Source of the DNA: an uncultured Acidimicrobiaceae bacterium
GTDB taxonomy: Bacteria > Actinomycetota > Acidimicrobiia > Spongiisociales > UBA5794
Direction: 5' to 3'
DNA: 64,000 nt
Assembly (NCBI GenBank): GCA_947259365.1
Contig: CAMYMC010000043.1
Span: 24,539 to 88,538, forward strand
Shown one piece after another: positions 43,811-51,503 of the stretch (position 1 is the stretch's first letter; every line of letters starts with the position of its first letter). Position numbers and translations under genes: made by a program. The notes below the pieces were generated by a model. It did no database searches and was not told the origin of the DNA. It saw only the letters and a list, made by a program, of their open reading frames with translations.

Positions 43811-45562
43811 GTGGGTACGGATGAGCGCCGGCTTGCTGCGATCGTCGTCGCCGACGTCGTCGGCTATTCGCGGATGATGGCCGAAGACGAGGACCGAACG
43901 TTGTCTTCGCTCCGGGCGCATCGCAATGCGACGGACCCTGTGATCCTCAACCACGGCGGCCGGATCGTGAAGACCACCGGGGACGGGTTGCTCGTCGAGT
44001 TCCCCTCCGCGACGTCCGCCCTGGATGCCGCGATCGAGGTGCAGGACCTCATGCGGGCTCGCAATGAGGAGATACCCGAATCGAGGCGGATGCAGCTGCG
44101 GCTCGGGGTCAACCTCGGTGATGTCGTCGTCGACGAGACGGGTGACGTCTTCGGAGACGGTGTCAACGTCGCGGCGAGGGTCGAAACGCTCGCCGATCCC
44201 GGCGGCATCGCGCTCACGAACGCCGTCTACGAGGCCGTCAGGGACAGGGTCGACGTCGACTTCGTCGACGACGGCGACCACGAGCTGAAGAACATCCCCC
44301 GACCGGTTCGGGTGTGGAGGCTCGGGTCGGACGCGCGGCCTCATCCGCAGACCAGAGGTCGGGCAAAGCGGACGCTGGCCACGATCGCGGTGCTGCCCTT
44401 CGAGAACATGAGCGGCGATCCTGAACAGGAGTACTTCGCCGACGGCATCACCGAGGACCTCCTCACCGCGCTGTCCTATGACCGCAGCCTCGCCGTCGTC
44501 GCCCGCAGCTCCGCGTTCGCCTACAAGGAGACGGCGGCCGACGTCCGGACCGTTGCCCGGGAGCTGGACGCCACTCATGTCGTCGAGGGAAGCGTGCGCA
44601 AGGCTGGGGAGAAGGTGCGAGTCACCGTTCAGCTCGTTGACGCCGAGAGCGGCCACCACATCTGGGCGGAGCGCTACGACCGTGACATCAGCGACATCTT
44701 CTCGCTCCAGGACGAACTCGTCGACGAGATCACCTCTCGGCTGAGGCCCACGCTGCGGGAGCGGGCGGGCGAGCGGCGGGCGACAGGAGCCGTGACATCG
44801 GTGGATGCGTGGGACCTGGCCATCCAAGCGCAGTTCCACGTGAACCGGCACACGATCGATGGCTTCTTGAAGGGCATCGAGCTGTTCGAGCAGGCCCGGC
44901 GGCTCGAACCAGACTTCGTGTCCGCCATCGCAGGGGCAGCGACGGCGTGGATGCTCCTCGCCGTCTTCGGTTGGCGCGACGAGGATGTCAACCCGTGGCA
45001 GCGCGGCTTCGCGGACGCCGAGGCCGCGTACAAGATCGACACCGACGACTACGACACCCTGTTCGTGCTCTCTGCAGTGAGAAGCGCAACCGGTCGACCC
45101 GACGAGGGTGCCCAGTACGCCCGCCGGGCGATCGAGCTCAACCCGCACTCATCAGGCGGGTTCCACATGCTCGGCCACAACCTCGACGTTGCGGGGCAGC
45201 CGCACGAGGCGATTCCCGAGTTGACTCAGGCGTGGCGGCTCGGCCGTCACGAGCCCTCCCGGTACGACATCGCCAACGACCTGGCCCACGCCCATTACAT
45301 GGCCGGAAACTACGAGGCAGCGCGGACGTGGGGCCGCAAATCCCTCGAGTTCGTCGACGACTACCTCCAGGCCCAAATCGTCCTTGTCGCGGCGCTGGGG
45401 CAGCTGGGGAAACCCGACGAGGCCCGGCCCCACGTCGACGCCGTGCTGCGGTCCCGACCCGGCTTCAGCTGCGCGCAGCATCGCTCTCGCGTCGCCTACG
45501 TGCGCGACGAGGACCGCGACCACTTCGTCGCCGGACTGCTCGAGGCGGGGCTGCCCGAATAG
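43811..45562 (+). CDS. Class III nucleotide cyclase with TolB-like and TPR domains
   Basis: A 583-residue protein. The N-terminal cyclase domain (residues 5-175) has RLAAIVVADVVGYSRMMAED, KTTGDGLLVEFPS and LRLGVNLGDVVVDE; the metal Asp residues are present. A TolB-N-like domain follows: TIAVLPFENMSGDPEQEYFA, DGITEDLLTALS, THVVEGSVRKAGEKVRVTVQ. The C-terminus is TPR-rich. This architecture is common in rhizobia and actinobacteria; the signal and output are unknown. A TACCGT -10-like box ends six bases before the GTG and no ribosome site is present, so the mRNA may be leaderless. It is divergent from the frameshifted paralogue. Confidence 0.88.
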   Translation: MGTDERRLAAIVVADVVGYSRMMAEDEDRTLSSLRAHRNATDPVILNHGGRIVKTTGDGLLVEFPSATSALDAAIEVQDLMRARNEEIPESRRMQLRLGVNLGDVVVDETGDVFGDGVNVAARVETLADPGGIALTNAVYEAVRDRVDVDFVDDGDHELKNIPRPVRVWRLGSDARPHPQTRGRAKRTLATIAVLPFENMSGDPEQEYFADGITEDLLTALSYDRSLAVVARSSAFAYKETAADVRTVARELDATHVVEGSVRKAGEKVRVTVQLVDAESGHHIWAERYDRDISDIFSLQDELVDEITSRLRPTLRERAGERRATGAVTSVDAWDLAIQAQFHVNRHTIDGFLKGIELFEQARRLEPDFVSAIAGAATAWMLLAVFGWRDEDVNPWQRGFADAEAAYKIDTDDYDTLFVLSAVRSATGRPDEGAQYARRAIELNPHSSGGFHMLGHNLDVAGQPHEAIPELTQAWRLGRHEPSRYDIANDLAHAHYMAGNYEAARTWGRKSLEFVDDYLQAQIVLVAALGQLGKPDEARPHVDAVLRSRPGFSCAQHRSRVAYVRDEDRDHFVAGLLEAGLPE

Positions 45563-45578
45563 GCGGGTTCGTTGCGGT

Positions 45579-46490
45579 TCAGTCGCCGTCCGGCCTTGCC
45601 GCCCGCAGCTCGCGCAAGACGAGCGGGTCCAGCTGGTCCATGCCCCGCCACCGCTCCTCGAGGTTGTGCCACCCGACCCACGTGAAGAGGCTCTCCTCGA
45701 GTTCGGCGGCGGGGTCCCCCCAGTCGAGACGCTGCAGGATTCCCGTCACCTCGGCCCGGAGATCGGTGTCGACGTCGAGAAGGTCGGCGGGATCCGACGA
45801 CCCGAAATAGAGCGTGTGGAGGTCGAGGAGACCGCGCAGGGCATCGATCGGGGTGTCGTCGTGGTCGACCCGCAGGTCGAGCCAGCGGTCGTTGTTGCCG
45901 CCGTACCCGCCGCCGGGCCGGACGACGACGAGTGCGGCCGACTCCATCCCCCGCTTCTCGCCCCCTGCCCGCTCGCCGGCGTCGAGCGCCTCGAGGAGCC
46001 GCACGGCGAGGGGGCCGATGGTGGCCGCGAACGTCTCCGCCATCGCGCCGACGACCCCGGGGGCGGTGAGGATGTTGCCCTGGGCGGCGAACCCGTCCCC
46101 GGTGGCCGAGACCGCGTGCTCGTAGCACTCGGCGCCGGTGAACGAGGCGCTGCGCCCGTCGGCGGCGACGACACCGACCTGGCGGTGGGCGCGCAACTCG
46201 TCGTCGGAAGTCAGCGCGGCGACGGTCTCCTCCGGTGACATGCCCTCGGCGAGGAGGTCGAGACCGCGGGGCCCATACGTGATGTTGGCGAACGCCTGGG
46301 TCGCCACCGCTCCGATACCACCGCGAGCGAACGGCACGAACGCGCCCACGGCGAGGAACTTCGACTGCACCGCGACACCGCACTCGTTCGCCTCGGGATC
46401 GGCGCCGGCGATCGAATACGTCGACGGACCGTAGGCCCTCCCTCCTGGCTCACGCACACGTGGTCCTGTGGCTGGCCGCCTCGATCGCAT
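45579..46490 (-). CDS. DUF1028 (Ntn-hydrolase-like) protein
   Basis: A 303-residue protein with the DUF1028 pattern: YSIAGADPEANECGVAVQSK, FLAVGAFVPFARGGIGAVATQ, QAFANITYGPRGLDLLAEG, SFTGAECYEHAVSATGDGFA and AQGNILTAPGVVGAMAE. The fold is related to N-terminal-nucleophile hydrolases, but no substrate is known. I chose the ATG at 46490 because GGAGGAAGG precedes it; upstream codons carry no family similarity. It converges with the cyclase gene (16 bases between ends). Confidence 0.85.
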   Translation of the reverse strand: MRSRRPATGPRVREPGGRAYGPSTYSIAGADPEANECGVAVQSKFLAVGAFVPFARGGIGAVATQAFANITYGPRGLDLLAEGMSPEETVAALTSDDELRAHRQVGVVAADGRSASFTGAECYEHAVSATGDGFAAQGNILTAPGVVGAMAETFAATIGPLAVRLLEALDAGERAGGEKRGMESAALVVVRPGGGYGGNNDRWLDLRVDHDDTPIDALRGLLDLHTLYFGSSDPADLLDVDTDLRAEVTGILQRLDWGDPAAELEESLFTWVGWHNLEERWRGMDQLDPLVLRELRAARPDGD

Positions 46491-46584
46491 CCGATCACCT
46501 TCCTCCGGGAGACCAACGATGGTAGAGCCGCGTTGCTCCGGCAGACCGACGGGCAGCCGACCGTCTCTCAGTCCACCCAACGCG

Positions 46585-46613
46585 GAACCGCCGCCTCGGA
46601 AAGGCGGCGGTTC
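46585..46613 (-). terminator. Likely terminator of the purine permease gene
   Basis: GAACCGCCGCC and GGCGGCGGTTC form a perfect 11-bp stem around a 7-base loop, about 20 bases past the permease stop. There is no U-tract. The following gene on the strand starts 95 bases beyond. Confidence 0.6.
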
Positions 46614-46633
46614 GCTTCACGTTGTGGGCTCGC

Positions 46634-47986
46634 TCAGAACCACCGAAGCAGCAGATCCTGGGCGAAGTAGACGGCGAACGCAGCCGAGACGACCCACATG
46701 AGCACCGGGATCTCCTCGAACTTGCCTTTCACGACCTTGATCAACGTGTGCATGACGAAGCCGGCACCGATGCCGACCGTGATCGAGTAGGTGAGCGGCA
46801 TGAGAACGATCGCCAGCAGTGCCGGGAACCCCTCCTCCAGGTCGTTGAAGTCGATCTCCCTTACGAACCCGACCATGAGGAACCCGATGAGGATGAGCAC
46901 GGCCGCAGTGACCGGCCCCGAGATGAGCACCGCCAGGGGTGACAGGACGATCGTCACCAGGAAGAGGATGCCGACGACCACCGAGGTCAGGCCGGTTCTC
47001 CCTCCCTCGGCGACACCCGCCGAGCTCTCGATGTAGCTGGTGTTCGAGCTGACGCCGAACAAGCCGCCGACCGCTGCGCCTGCGGAGTCGGCGAGCAACA
47101 GCTTGCCGACTTCGGGTATCTCGCCCTCCTCGTCCATGAGGCCCGCTTGCTCGACGATGGCGGTCGCCGTCCCCATCGTGTCGAAGAAGTCGGTCAGCAT
47201 GAACGTGAAGATCGTCAGCAGCGCGACGAGCACTCCGAGATCGAACACGTTGCCGAGATCGAACTGCCACAGCGTGTCGAACTTCGGGCCGGGGAAGTCA
47301 CTCGGCCAGTCGTTGACGCCGAAGATCAACGCCAGGATGGCCGTCGCCGCGATCGTGAGGATCAGCGCGCCCTTGATCTTGCGCGCATACAGCACGACGG
47401 CGATGACAAGCCCGACCAGGGTGAGTGACGCCGTGGCGGTGTTCGGGAAGATGAACGCAACCGGAACGTCGGAGTTGGTGCTGTCTAGGCCGACGATCAG
47501 GTCTCCGTTCACGAGCCCGATGAAGAGGATGAACAAGCCGATGCCGACGGCGATCGCCAGCTTGAGGCTGTTCGGCACCGCTTTCATGACCGCCTCGCGC
47601 AAGCCGGCGAGGACCAGGATCGTCACCACAACGCCCTCGAGCACGATGACACCCATCGCTCCCTTGGGCGTCAGGCCCTCCCCGACGACGAGCTGGAACG
47701 CCACGGCCGCGTTGATCCCCAGGCCGGTGGCCATCGCCACCGGGTAGTTGGAGTAGAGGCCCATGGTGATGCTCAGAAGCCCGGCAGCGAGTGCCGTCGC
47801 CGCGGCAACGGCCACAGGGTCGAAGCCGAGGGGGTCGAGGATGATCGGGTTGAGGAAGACGATGTACGCCATGACGAGGTAGGTCGCCACCCCGGCGCGT
47901 ACTTCGGTCCCTAATGTCGATCCACGCTCCGAGATCTTGAAATAGGAGTCAAGACCCGATTGGGTCGCGTCAAGACCCGTTGCCAT
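46634..47986 (-). CDS. NCS2/AzgA-family purine permease
   Basis: A 450-residue transporter with about 12 helices. The N-terminus (DSYFKISERGSTLGTEVRAG) and VATYLVMAYIVFLNPIIL, TGLGINAAVAFQLVV, FMLTDFFDTMGTATAIVEQA and LLADSAGAAVGGLFGVSSNT, SYIESSAGVAEGGRTGLTSV are diagnostic of the AzgA (adenine/guanine/hypoxanthine) branch of NCS2. It imports purine bases with protons. The ATG at 47986 has GGAGGGAGGG upstream; a start eight codons earlier is weaker. Confidence 0.92.
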   Translation of the reverse strand: MATGLDATQSGLDSYFKISERGSTLGTEVRAGVATYLVMAYIVFLNPIILDPLGFDPVAVAAATALAAGLLSITMGLYSNYPVAMATGLGINAAVAFQLVVGEGLTPKGAMGVIVLEGVVVTILVLAGLREAVMKAVPNSLKLAIAVGIGLFILFIGLVNGDLIVGLDSTNSDVPVAFIFPNTATASLTLVGLVIAVVLYARKIKGALILTIAATAILALIFGVNDWPSDFPGPKFDTLWQFDLGNVFDLGVLVALLTIFTFMLTDFFDTMGTATAIVEQAGLMDEEGEIPEVGKLLLADSAGAAVGGLFGVSSNTSYIESSAGVAEGGRTGLTSVVVGILFLVTIVLSPLAVLISGPVTAAVLILIGFLMVGFVREIDFNDLEEGFPALLAIVLMPLTYSITVGIGAGFVMHTLIKVVKGKFEEIPVLMWVVSAAFAVYFAQDLLLRWF

Positions 47987-48084
47987 GTGTCCCTCCCTCC
48001 ACCGCCGCATCGGTCGAACGGCGGCGCTCGGAGGTTACCGAGCCCGCCCGCTCGATGTCGGCTGGATTCGCGCCTGGGGTGCGG

Positions 48085-49008
48085 TCACCTCCCGCCGCCC
48101 GGGCCGATGATCTCGATGATCCGGTGCCGGGCCGCGCTGCCCTCCGGCGTCGGTGAAAGCGGCCAGGTGTGCTGCTGATCCTCGCCCTCCACGAGATGTG
48201 CATCGGTGCCGGCGGTGCGGGCCCGCTCCACGAACGCCTCGAGGCTCGGAAACAGGATCTCCCGGGTGCCGGCGAACACGTGCATCGTCGGCAGACCGGC
48301 GAGGTCGGCGAAGAGAGGTGACACCGTCGGGTGCCCGGCCCCCAGCGACCCCGCATACAGCGCACCGGCGGACCGGACGTGATCGACGGAGAGCAAGACA
48401 TCGCCATTCTCCAGATGTCCGACGTCGTGATGAAGGGTCATGTCGACGCCGGGCGACAGCAGCACGGCGCGGGCCGGCAGCGGCCGACCCTGCTCGCGCC
48501 ACGCGGTCATCATCGCCACGGCGAGTGCGCCGCCCGCCGAGGTGCCCATGAGGATGAGGCTCTCCGCCCCGTAGCGACGCCCCAATGCCTCGCCGGCCTG
48601 GAGCGCGACCGCGATCGTGCGCGGGGCCTGGTGCTCGGGCGCTTTCGGGTAGACGAGCACGGCGAAGTCACAATCAGAGCCGGCTGCGATCGTTGCCACC
48701 GCCTTCCACTCGGTCCCGAACGGCCCGAACATGTAGCCGCCTCCGTGGAGGTACAGGATCACACGGCCGCTCAGAACAGGGCGTGCCGTGAGGAGGTGGA
48801 GGGCGAAGCCGTCCACCTCGAATTGCTCGTGGCCCCACGCCCTCCTCACCCGTCGCGGCGGTGATGTCCGATCGGTTCTGCGAAGCGTCCGCAGCGCCCG
48901 CTGCAGTGCGACCGGATCGTCGTCGACCTGGGCGATACGCTGCAATCGGCGCTTGATCCCGATCGCGGCGACGAGTCGCTCGGCGAGCCTGCCACGCATC
49001 GAGGCCAT
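48085..49008 (-). CDS. Alpha/beta hydrolase of the hormone-sensitive-lipase family
   Basis: A 307-residue esterase. It has the HSL oxyanion motif YLHGGGYMFGP, the nucleophile GTSAGGALA, an Asp region FAGTREILFPS, and the catalytic His in EGEDQQHTWPL. The N-terminal cap is basic. HSL-type carboxylesterases act on short acyl esters or drug-like esters; the natural substrate is unknown. The start is uncertain: the ATG at 49008 or three codons in, neither with a ribosome site. Confidence 0.85.
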   Translation of the reverse strand: MASMRGRLAERLVAAIGIKRRLQRIAQVDDDPVALQRALRTLRRTDRTSPPRRVRRAWGHEQFEVDGFALHLLTARPVLSGRVILYLHGGGYMFGPFGTEWKAVATIAAGSDCDFAVLVYPKAPEHQAPRTIAVALQAGEALGRRYGAESLILMGTSAGGALAVAMMTAWREQGRPLPARAVLLSPGVDMTLHHDVGHLENGDVLLSVDHVRSAGALYAGSLGAGHPTVSPLFADLAGLPTMHVFAGTREILFPSLEAFVERARTAGTDAHLVEGEDQQHTWPLSPTPEGSAARHRIIEIIGPGGGR

Positions 49009-49119
49009 CGTGCGAGCGTAGCGACGACGGCCCCCAGCCGGCATCGCAGCGGCACCGCGGATTCGCCATGCTTGGGGGGACATCGCCAGCCCGGCCGTCG
49101 ACACCCGGGGAGGACCGAG

Positions 49120-49491
49120 ATGCCCGTGCCCATGTGGGTCGCCCAGATCAACAAGCGAGTCTTCAACAAGTTGGAGGTCAAGCGCGGGTCCCGGCCGGTG
49201 CTCACCCACGTCGGCCGAACGTCGGGGACGGCCTACCAAACGCCGCTTGATGCCCATCCCGTCGAGGAGGGCTACGTCTTCATCCTCATGTACGGGTCGG
49301 GCTCGGATTGGGTCCGGAATGTGCTGGCGGCCGGATCCGCCCGTCTTCGCGTCGGCAGCGACGAGGTCGACCTCGTCAACCCGAGGGTGGTGACGAAGGA
49401 CGAGGCGTGGAGGCTGCTGCCGCAGTCCACGAAGGCACCGCCGAACTGGCTCAACGTCACCGAGTACTTGAGAATGGACGTCCGCCCGTGA
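49120..49491 (+). CDS. F420-dependent nitroreductase-like (DDN) protein
   Basis: A 123-residue split-barrel protein of the actinobacterial DDN family. The family pattern PVLTHVGRTSGTAYQTPLDAH, then FILMYGSGSDWVRNVLAAGS and ARLRVGSDEVDLVNPRVV is complete. Members use F420H2 to reduce quinones or nitro compounds. The ATG has GGGGAGG upstream. It is divergent from the esterase, with about 110 bases between. Confidence 0.88.
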   Translation: MPVPMWVAQINKRVFNKLEVKRGSRPVLTHVGRTSGTAYQTPLDAHPVEEGYVFILMYGSGSDWVRNVLAAGSARLRVGSDEVDLVNPRVVTKDEAWRLLPQSTKAPPNWLNVTEYLRMDVRP

Positions 49492-49525
49492 GCCGCTGCC
49501 TGCGAGTCGTCCGGTAGCATCCCTC

Positions 49526-50422
49526 GTGATGCCGACCGACCGTCTTCCCCGCTCGTACGAGGAGATGGTCGCCGCCAAGGCACTCATCTTCCCGCCCGCC
49601 ACGTTCGAGCGGGGCAAGGCGTTCCGGCCGCGACCCGACGACGTCATCATCACGCCGTGGAGCAAGTCCGGCACGACGTGGCTCCAGCAGATCGTCCACA
49701 GCCTCCGCTCCGGAGGTGACATGGACTTCGACGACATCTCCCGGATCTCGCCGTGGATCGAGGTGGCCGACGCCCTCGGCATCGACCTCGACGCCGACCA
49801 GGAGTGGTGGCCGCGGGCGTTCAAGAGCCACTACTCCTACACCGCCGTGCCGAAGGGCGCCCGCTACATCGTGTCGTTCCGGGAGCCGGCGGCAGCGCTC
49901 GTCTCGTACTACCGCTTCTACGAAGGGTGGCTCTTCGAACCGGGGACGGTGACGATGGACGAGTATCTCGCTCGGCACCTCGATCGCAACCGGGGCAAGG
50001 ACCCGTGGACTCACATGGAGTCGTGGTGGCGCCGTCGCGATGCCGACGACGTCCTGCTGCTCTCGTACGAGCTCATGAAAGAGAGCCACCGGCCGGCCGT
50101 GCGCGCCGTCGCCGAGTTCATCGGGATCGAGGCAGACGACCACCTCATCGACCTCGCCACGCAGCAGTCCACGCTCGAGTTCATGCTCGAGCACATCGAC
50201 CGGTTCAACGACCGCCTCCACCGGGAGCGGTCTGACGCGGTGGGAGCGCTGCCTCCCGGCTCGGGCGCGACGAAGATCACCGACGGCGTCTTCGACCCGG
50301 ACCGCTACCGGCTCTCCTCCGCGACGGTGGCGGCGATGGAGGCGAACTGGCGGGAGACGATGGAGGCGTCGTTCGGGATCCGGAGCTACGACGAGCTCGT
50401 CGAACGCCTCCGCAACATGTGA
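49526..50422 (+). CDS. Sulfotransferase
   Basis: A 298-residue cytosolic-type sulfotransferase. The PAPS-binding loop is ITPWSKSGTTWLQQI (about residue 45), the 3'-phosphate site is YIVSFREPAAALVSYYRFYEG, and the C-terminal region has the RKG-like segment replaced by GSGATKITDGVF. It should transfer sulfate from PAPS to an alcohol or amine. A TAGCAT -10-like box ends five bases before the GTG at 49526 (nine codon-bases before the ATG at 49529), so translation is probably leaderless. No PAPS-synthesis gene is near. Confidence 0.88.
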   Translation: MMPTDRLPRSYEEMVAAKALIFPPATFERGKAFRPRPDDVIITPWSKSGTTWLQQIVHSLRSGGDMDFDDISRISPWIEVADALGIDLDADQEWWPRAFKSHYSYTAVPKGARYIVSFREPAAALVSYYRFYEGWLFEPGTVTMDEYLARHLDRNRGKDPWTHMESWWRRRDADDVLLLSYELMKESHRPAVRAVAEFIGIEADDHLIDLATQQSTLEFMLEHIDRFNDRLHRERSDAVGALPPGSGATKITDGVFDPDRYRLSSATVAAMEANWRETMEASFGIRSYDELVERLRNM

Positions 50423-50543
50423 CCAGAGGTGGGCGGGCGCGTCGCGTCCTGCACAACACGGGGTGCCTGAACACCGCTGGGCACGCTCGCCGGCAGACCG
50501 TTCGCTAGCTTGACTGCATCGCCGCGAGTTCGCCGGGGGAGGT

Positions 50544-51461
50544 ATGCCGGCCCACTGGACGCACATGCAGTTGGCGGGCACGCTGCTTTCCGACTCCGGG
50601 GAATGGAGAGCACCGGATTGGGCGGAGGATCCGGCAGCCGTCAACGCCCTGCTTCACGGGGCTCTTGGACCCGACATGGGGTACTTCCCAGGTGCTGATC
50701 TGCTGCTCGGCGAGCTGGCGCATTACGTGCGCCCTGGCCTCCTCGCTCGAGAAATGGTCCGGCGCGCCGAATCCGCTGTCCAGCAGGCGTATGCGTGGGG
50801 CTGGGCGACGCACCTCATCGCGGATGTCGACGCTCACACGACAGTCGTGAACCCTCGGTGCGGGGAGCTCGTCAACGGCTCCGCCGAAGCGCCGACGGTA
50901 TACGCGGAGTCCCCCGGCACCCATCTGGCGGTGGAGTTGGGCCTCGATGCGTCGATGCTCGCGGCGAAACCCAACGAGGAGTTCGTTCGCCTCCAGCGTG
51001 CGCTCGAACGGCAGACGCTTCACTTCATCCAGCGGGCGTATCGTGCCACGTATGACGTAGAGGTCGATTCAAACCGGTTGCTGCGATCGCACCGGGCGGT
51101 AGTCCGTTTCCAGCCGTTCATCTTCAACTTCACCGCCCTCATGGGTCGGCAACAGCTCGGAATGCAGCTTTCCTGGGGAGATCGGGTGCGGCTCGTGATG
51201 TACCTGCCGGTGCGGTGGCTGGCGGCCCTTACGCCGTCACACTCGCTCACGCACGGAGCCACCCATCCCGACCTCCCGCCTACCTGGGTCACAGCAGAGG
51301 TGGATCGCCTGGTGACCATGTTCCCCGCGAGGTTCTCGCATCACCTCGCGCAGGAGTTCCGGGATCTGCTGGAGGTCAACGTCGACACCGGGAAGGCGGA
51401 CGATCCCACGTATCCATATTCGGCCAGGGCGCGCGAACGGCTCGAGCGGAGAAGGCGATGA
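50544..51461 (+). CDS. Zinc-dependent phospholipase C family protein
   Basis: A 305-residue all-helical protein. The start AHWTHMQLAGTLL provides an early His, followed by HGALGPDMGYFPGADLLLGE and then YAWGWATHLIADVDAHTTVV. These are the metal-ligand blocks of the S1/P1 nuclease-phospholipase C fold (H...GxxxPD...H...D). A signal peptide is not evident. The substrate is unknown. The gene is followed 42 bases later by the membrane-TerB fusion. Confidence 0.75.
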   Translation: MPAHWTHMQLAGTLLSDSGEWRAPDWAEDPAAVNALLHGALGPDMGYFPGADLLLGELAHYVRPGLLAREMVRRAESAVQQAYAWGWATHLIADVDAHTTVVNPRCGELVNGSAEAPTVYAESPGTHLAVELGLDASMLAAKPNEEFVRLQRALERQTLHFIQRAYRATYDVEVDSNRLLRSHRAVVRFQPFIFNFTALMGRQQLGMQLSWGDRVRLVMYLPVRWLAALTPSHSLTHGATHPDLPPTWVTAEVDRLVTMFPARFSHHLAQEFRDLLEVNVDTGKADDPTYPYSARARERLERRRR

Positions 51462-51503
51462 CAGACCCCACTGCCGGTGCCTCTGCGAGTGGAGGGTCCG
51501 GTC

